Assembly: GCF_003337375.1 (NCBI RefSeq)
Contig: NZ_QPJD01000009.1
Span: 124,001-188,000 of the forward strand
DNA length: 64,000 nt
Direction: 5' to 3'
Origin: Paenibacillus prosopidis
GTDB lineage: Bacteria; Bacillota; Bacilli; Paenibacillales; Paenibacillaceae
Positions 63,697-64,000 of this stretch are shown here, in pieces. The number at the start of each line of letters is the position of its first letter. The stretch's first letter is position 1. Both the position numbers and the translations under genes were made by a program. Below the pieces are notes generated by a model. It searched no databases and was not told where the DNA came from. It was given only the letters and a program-made list of their open reading frames with translations.

Positions 63697-64000
63697 ATGA
63701 GCATCGACCCGCGAATTATAAAAACATTATTGCAGCTTCAGCTTGCGCCAAGTCTCGATTTTCAAGCGACGTCCAGTCCTTTAAATGCGGCAACCGGGAG
63801 CGGCTCAGCTTCCTTATTTGATACGCTATTAACTCAATATATGTCCGATAACTCCTCGGATAGCCAATCTTCAGTGCCTGTTCAGACGGCTGAAGCACTG
63901 GCGCAGCTGTCATCACTAAGCGGAATGACGAACATATCCTTCAACAGCTCGAGTACGTCTGAGGCCGGTTCAAGCGAATATGCTTCCCTTATAGAGCAGG
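63697..64000 (+). CDS. Start of a probable lytic transglycosylase (cut by window end)
   Basis: Reading frame open to the window edge (101 codons). It begins MSIDPRIIKTLLQLQLAPSL and continues with a serine-rich low-complexity stretch. This N-terminus is usual in Paenibacillus-type lytic transglycosylases whose SLT domain comes later, but that domain is outside the window. GGGAGG precedes the ATG. Confidence 0.5.
   Translation, partial: MSIDPRIIKTLLQLQLAPSLDFQATSSPLNAATGSGSASLFDTLLTQYMSDNSSDSQSSVPVQTAEALAQLSSLSGMTNISFNSSSTSEAGSSEYASLIEQ

Overview
The window looks like chromosomal DNA of a spore-forming, low-to-mid-GC Gram-positive bacterium, most likely Paenibacillus or a close relative. This is inferred from AGGAGG-type ribosome binding sites with frequent TTG/GTG starts, the small spore protein Tlp behind a sigma-G-like promoter, DUF2642 spore-coat-type proteins, an SLH-domain protein, YesM/YesN-type regulators, a fused isobutyryl-CoA mutase (IcmF), and DUF1836, DUF2536 and TIGR02206 proteins. 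No complete insertion sequence, CRISPR array, rRNA or origin was seen. Two tRNA genes (Pro-TGG, Thr-TGT) lie at about 54 kb.

Region 1 (0-14.4 kb): an MFS pump and a dienoyl-CoA-reductase-type SDR, then a decaying surface- or spore-glycan locus. Intact there are three glycosyltransferases (one a GT2-GT4 fusion), two DUF2642 coat-type proteins, an APS kinase and an AT-rich sulfotransferase. Around them lie broken genes: two mannose-1-phosphate guanylyltransferases, two GDP-sugar SDR dehydratase/reductases and two GT4 remnants. The locus once made GDP-deoxymannose-type sugars and perhaps a sulfated glycan.

Region 2 (14.4-21 kb): a PhoP-box-controlled secreted phosphatase PhoX with its own TatA-TatC translocase, several small lipoproteins, a NTR/TIMP-like membrane-anchored protein, a PCYCGC lipoprotein with a damaged start, and an unrecognised 132-residue gene behind a strong promoter containing a LexA (SOS) box.

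Region 3 (21-28.8 kb): a phosphonate/PEP block. Phosphonopyruvate decarboxylase, 2-aminoethylphosphonate aminotransferase and a YheC/D-type ATP-grasp protein form one overlapping operon; only a possible 3' scrap of PEP mutase precedes it. Facing it is an operon of an EPSP-synthase paralog, a divergent iPGM and a PiT transporter. The block is bracketed by two same-orientation copies of the 3' end and terminator of a tyrosine-phosphatase gene, the left copy degenerate, so it looks like an inserted cassette.

Region 4 (28.8-34.3 kb): arsenic island: arsR-arsB-arsC-arsI-phosphatase, then a SigZ-type sigma factor and a divergent flavoprotein that share a C-terminal CCG tail.

Region 5 (34.3-64 kb): mainly ordinary chromosomal genes: SLH protein, hydrolase, IcmF, two MFS transporters, ArsR regulator, Tlp, amidase, sugar porter next to a binding-protein/histidine-kinase/response-regulator operon, an M48 protease fused to ankyrin repeats, a MocR regulator divergent from a PNPOx-family gene with a clear operator, a CNNM/CorC protein, a second two-component system, a HAD hydrolase and the start of a probable lytic transglycosylase cut by the window edge.
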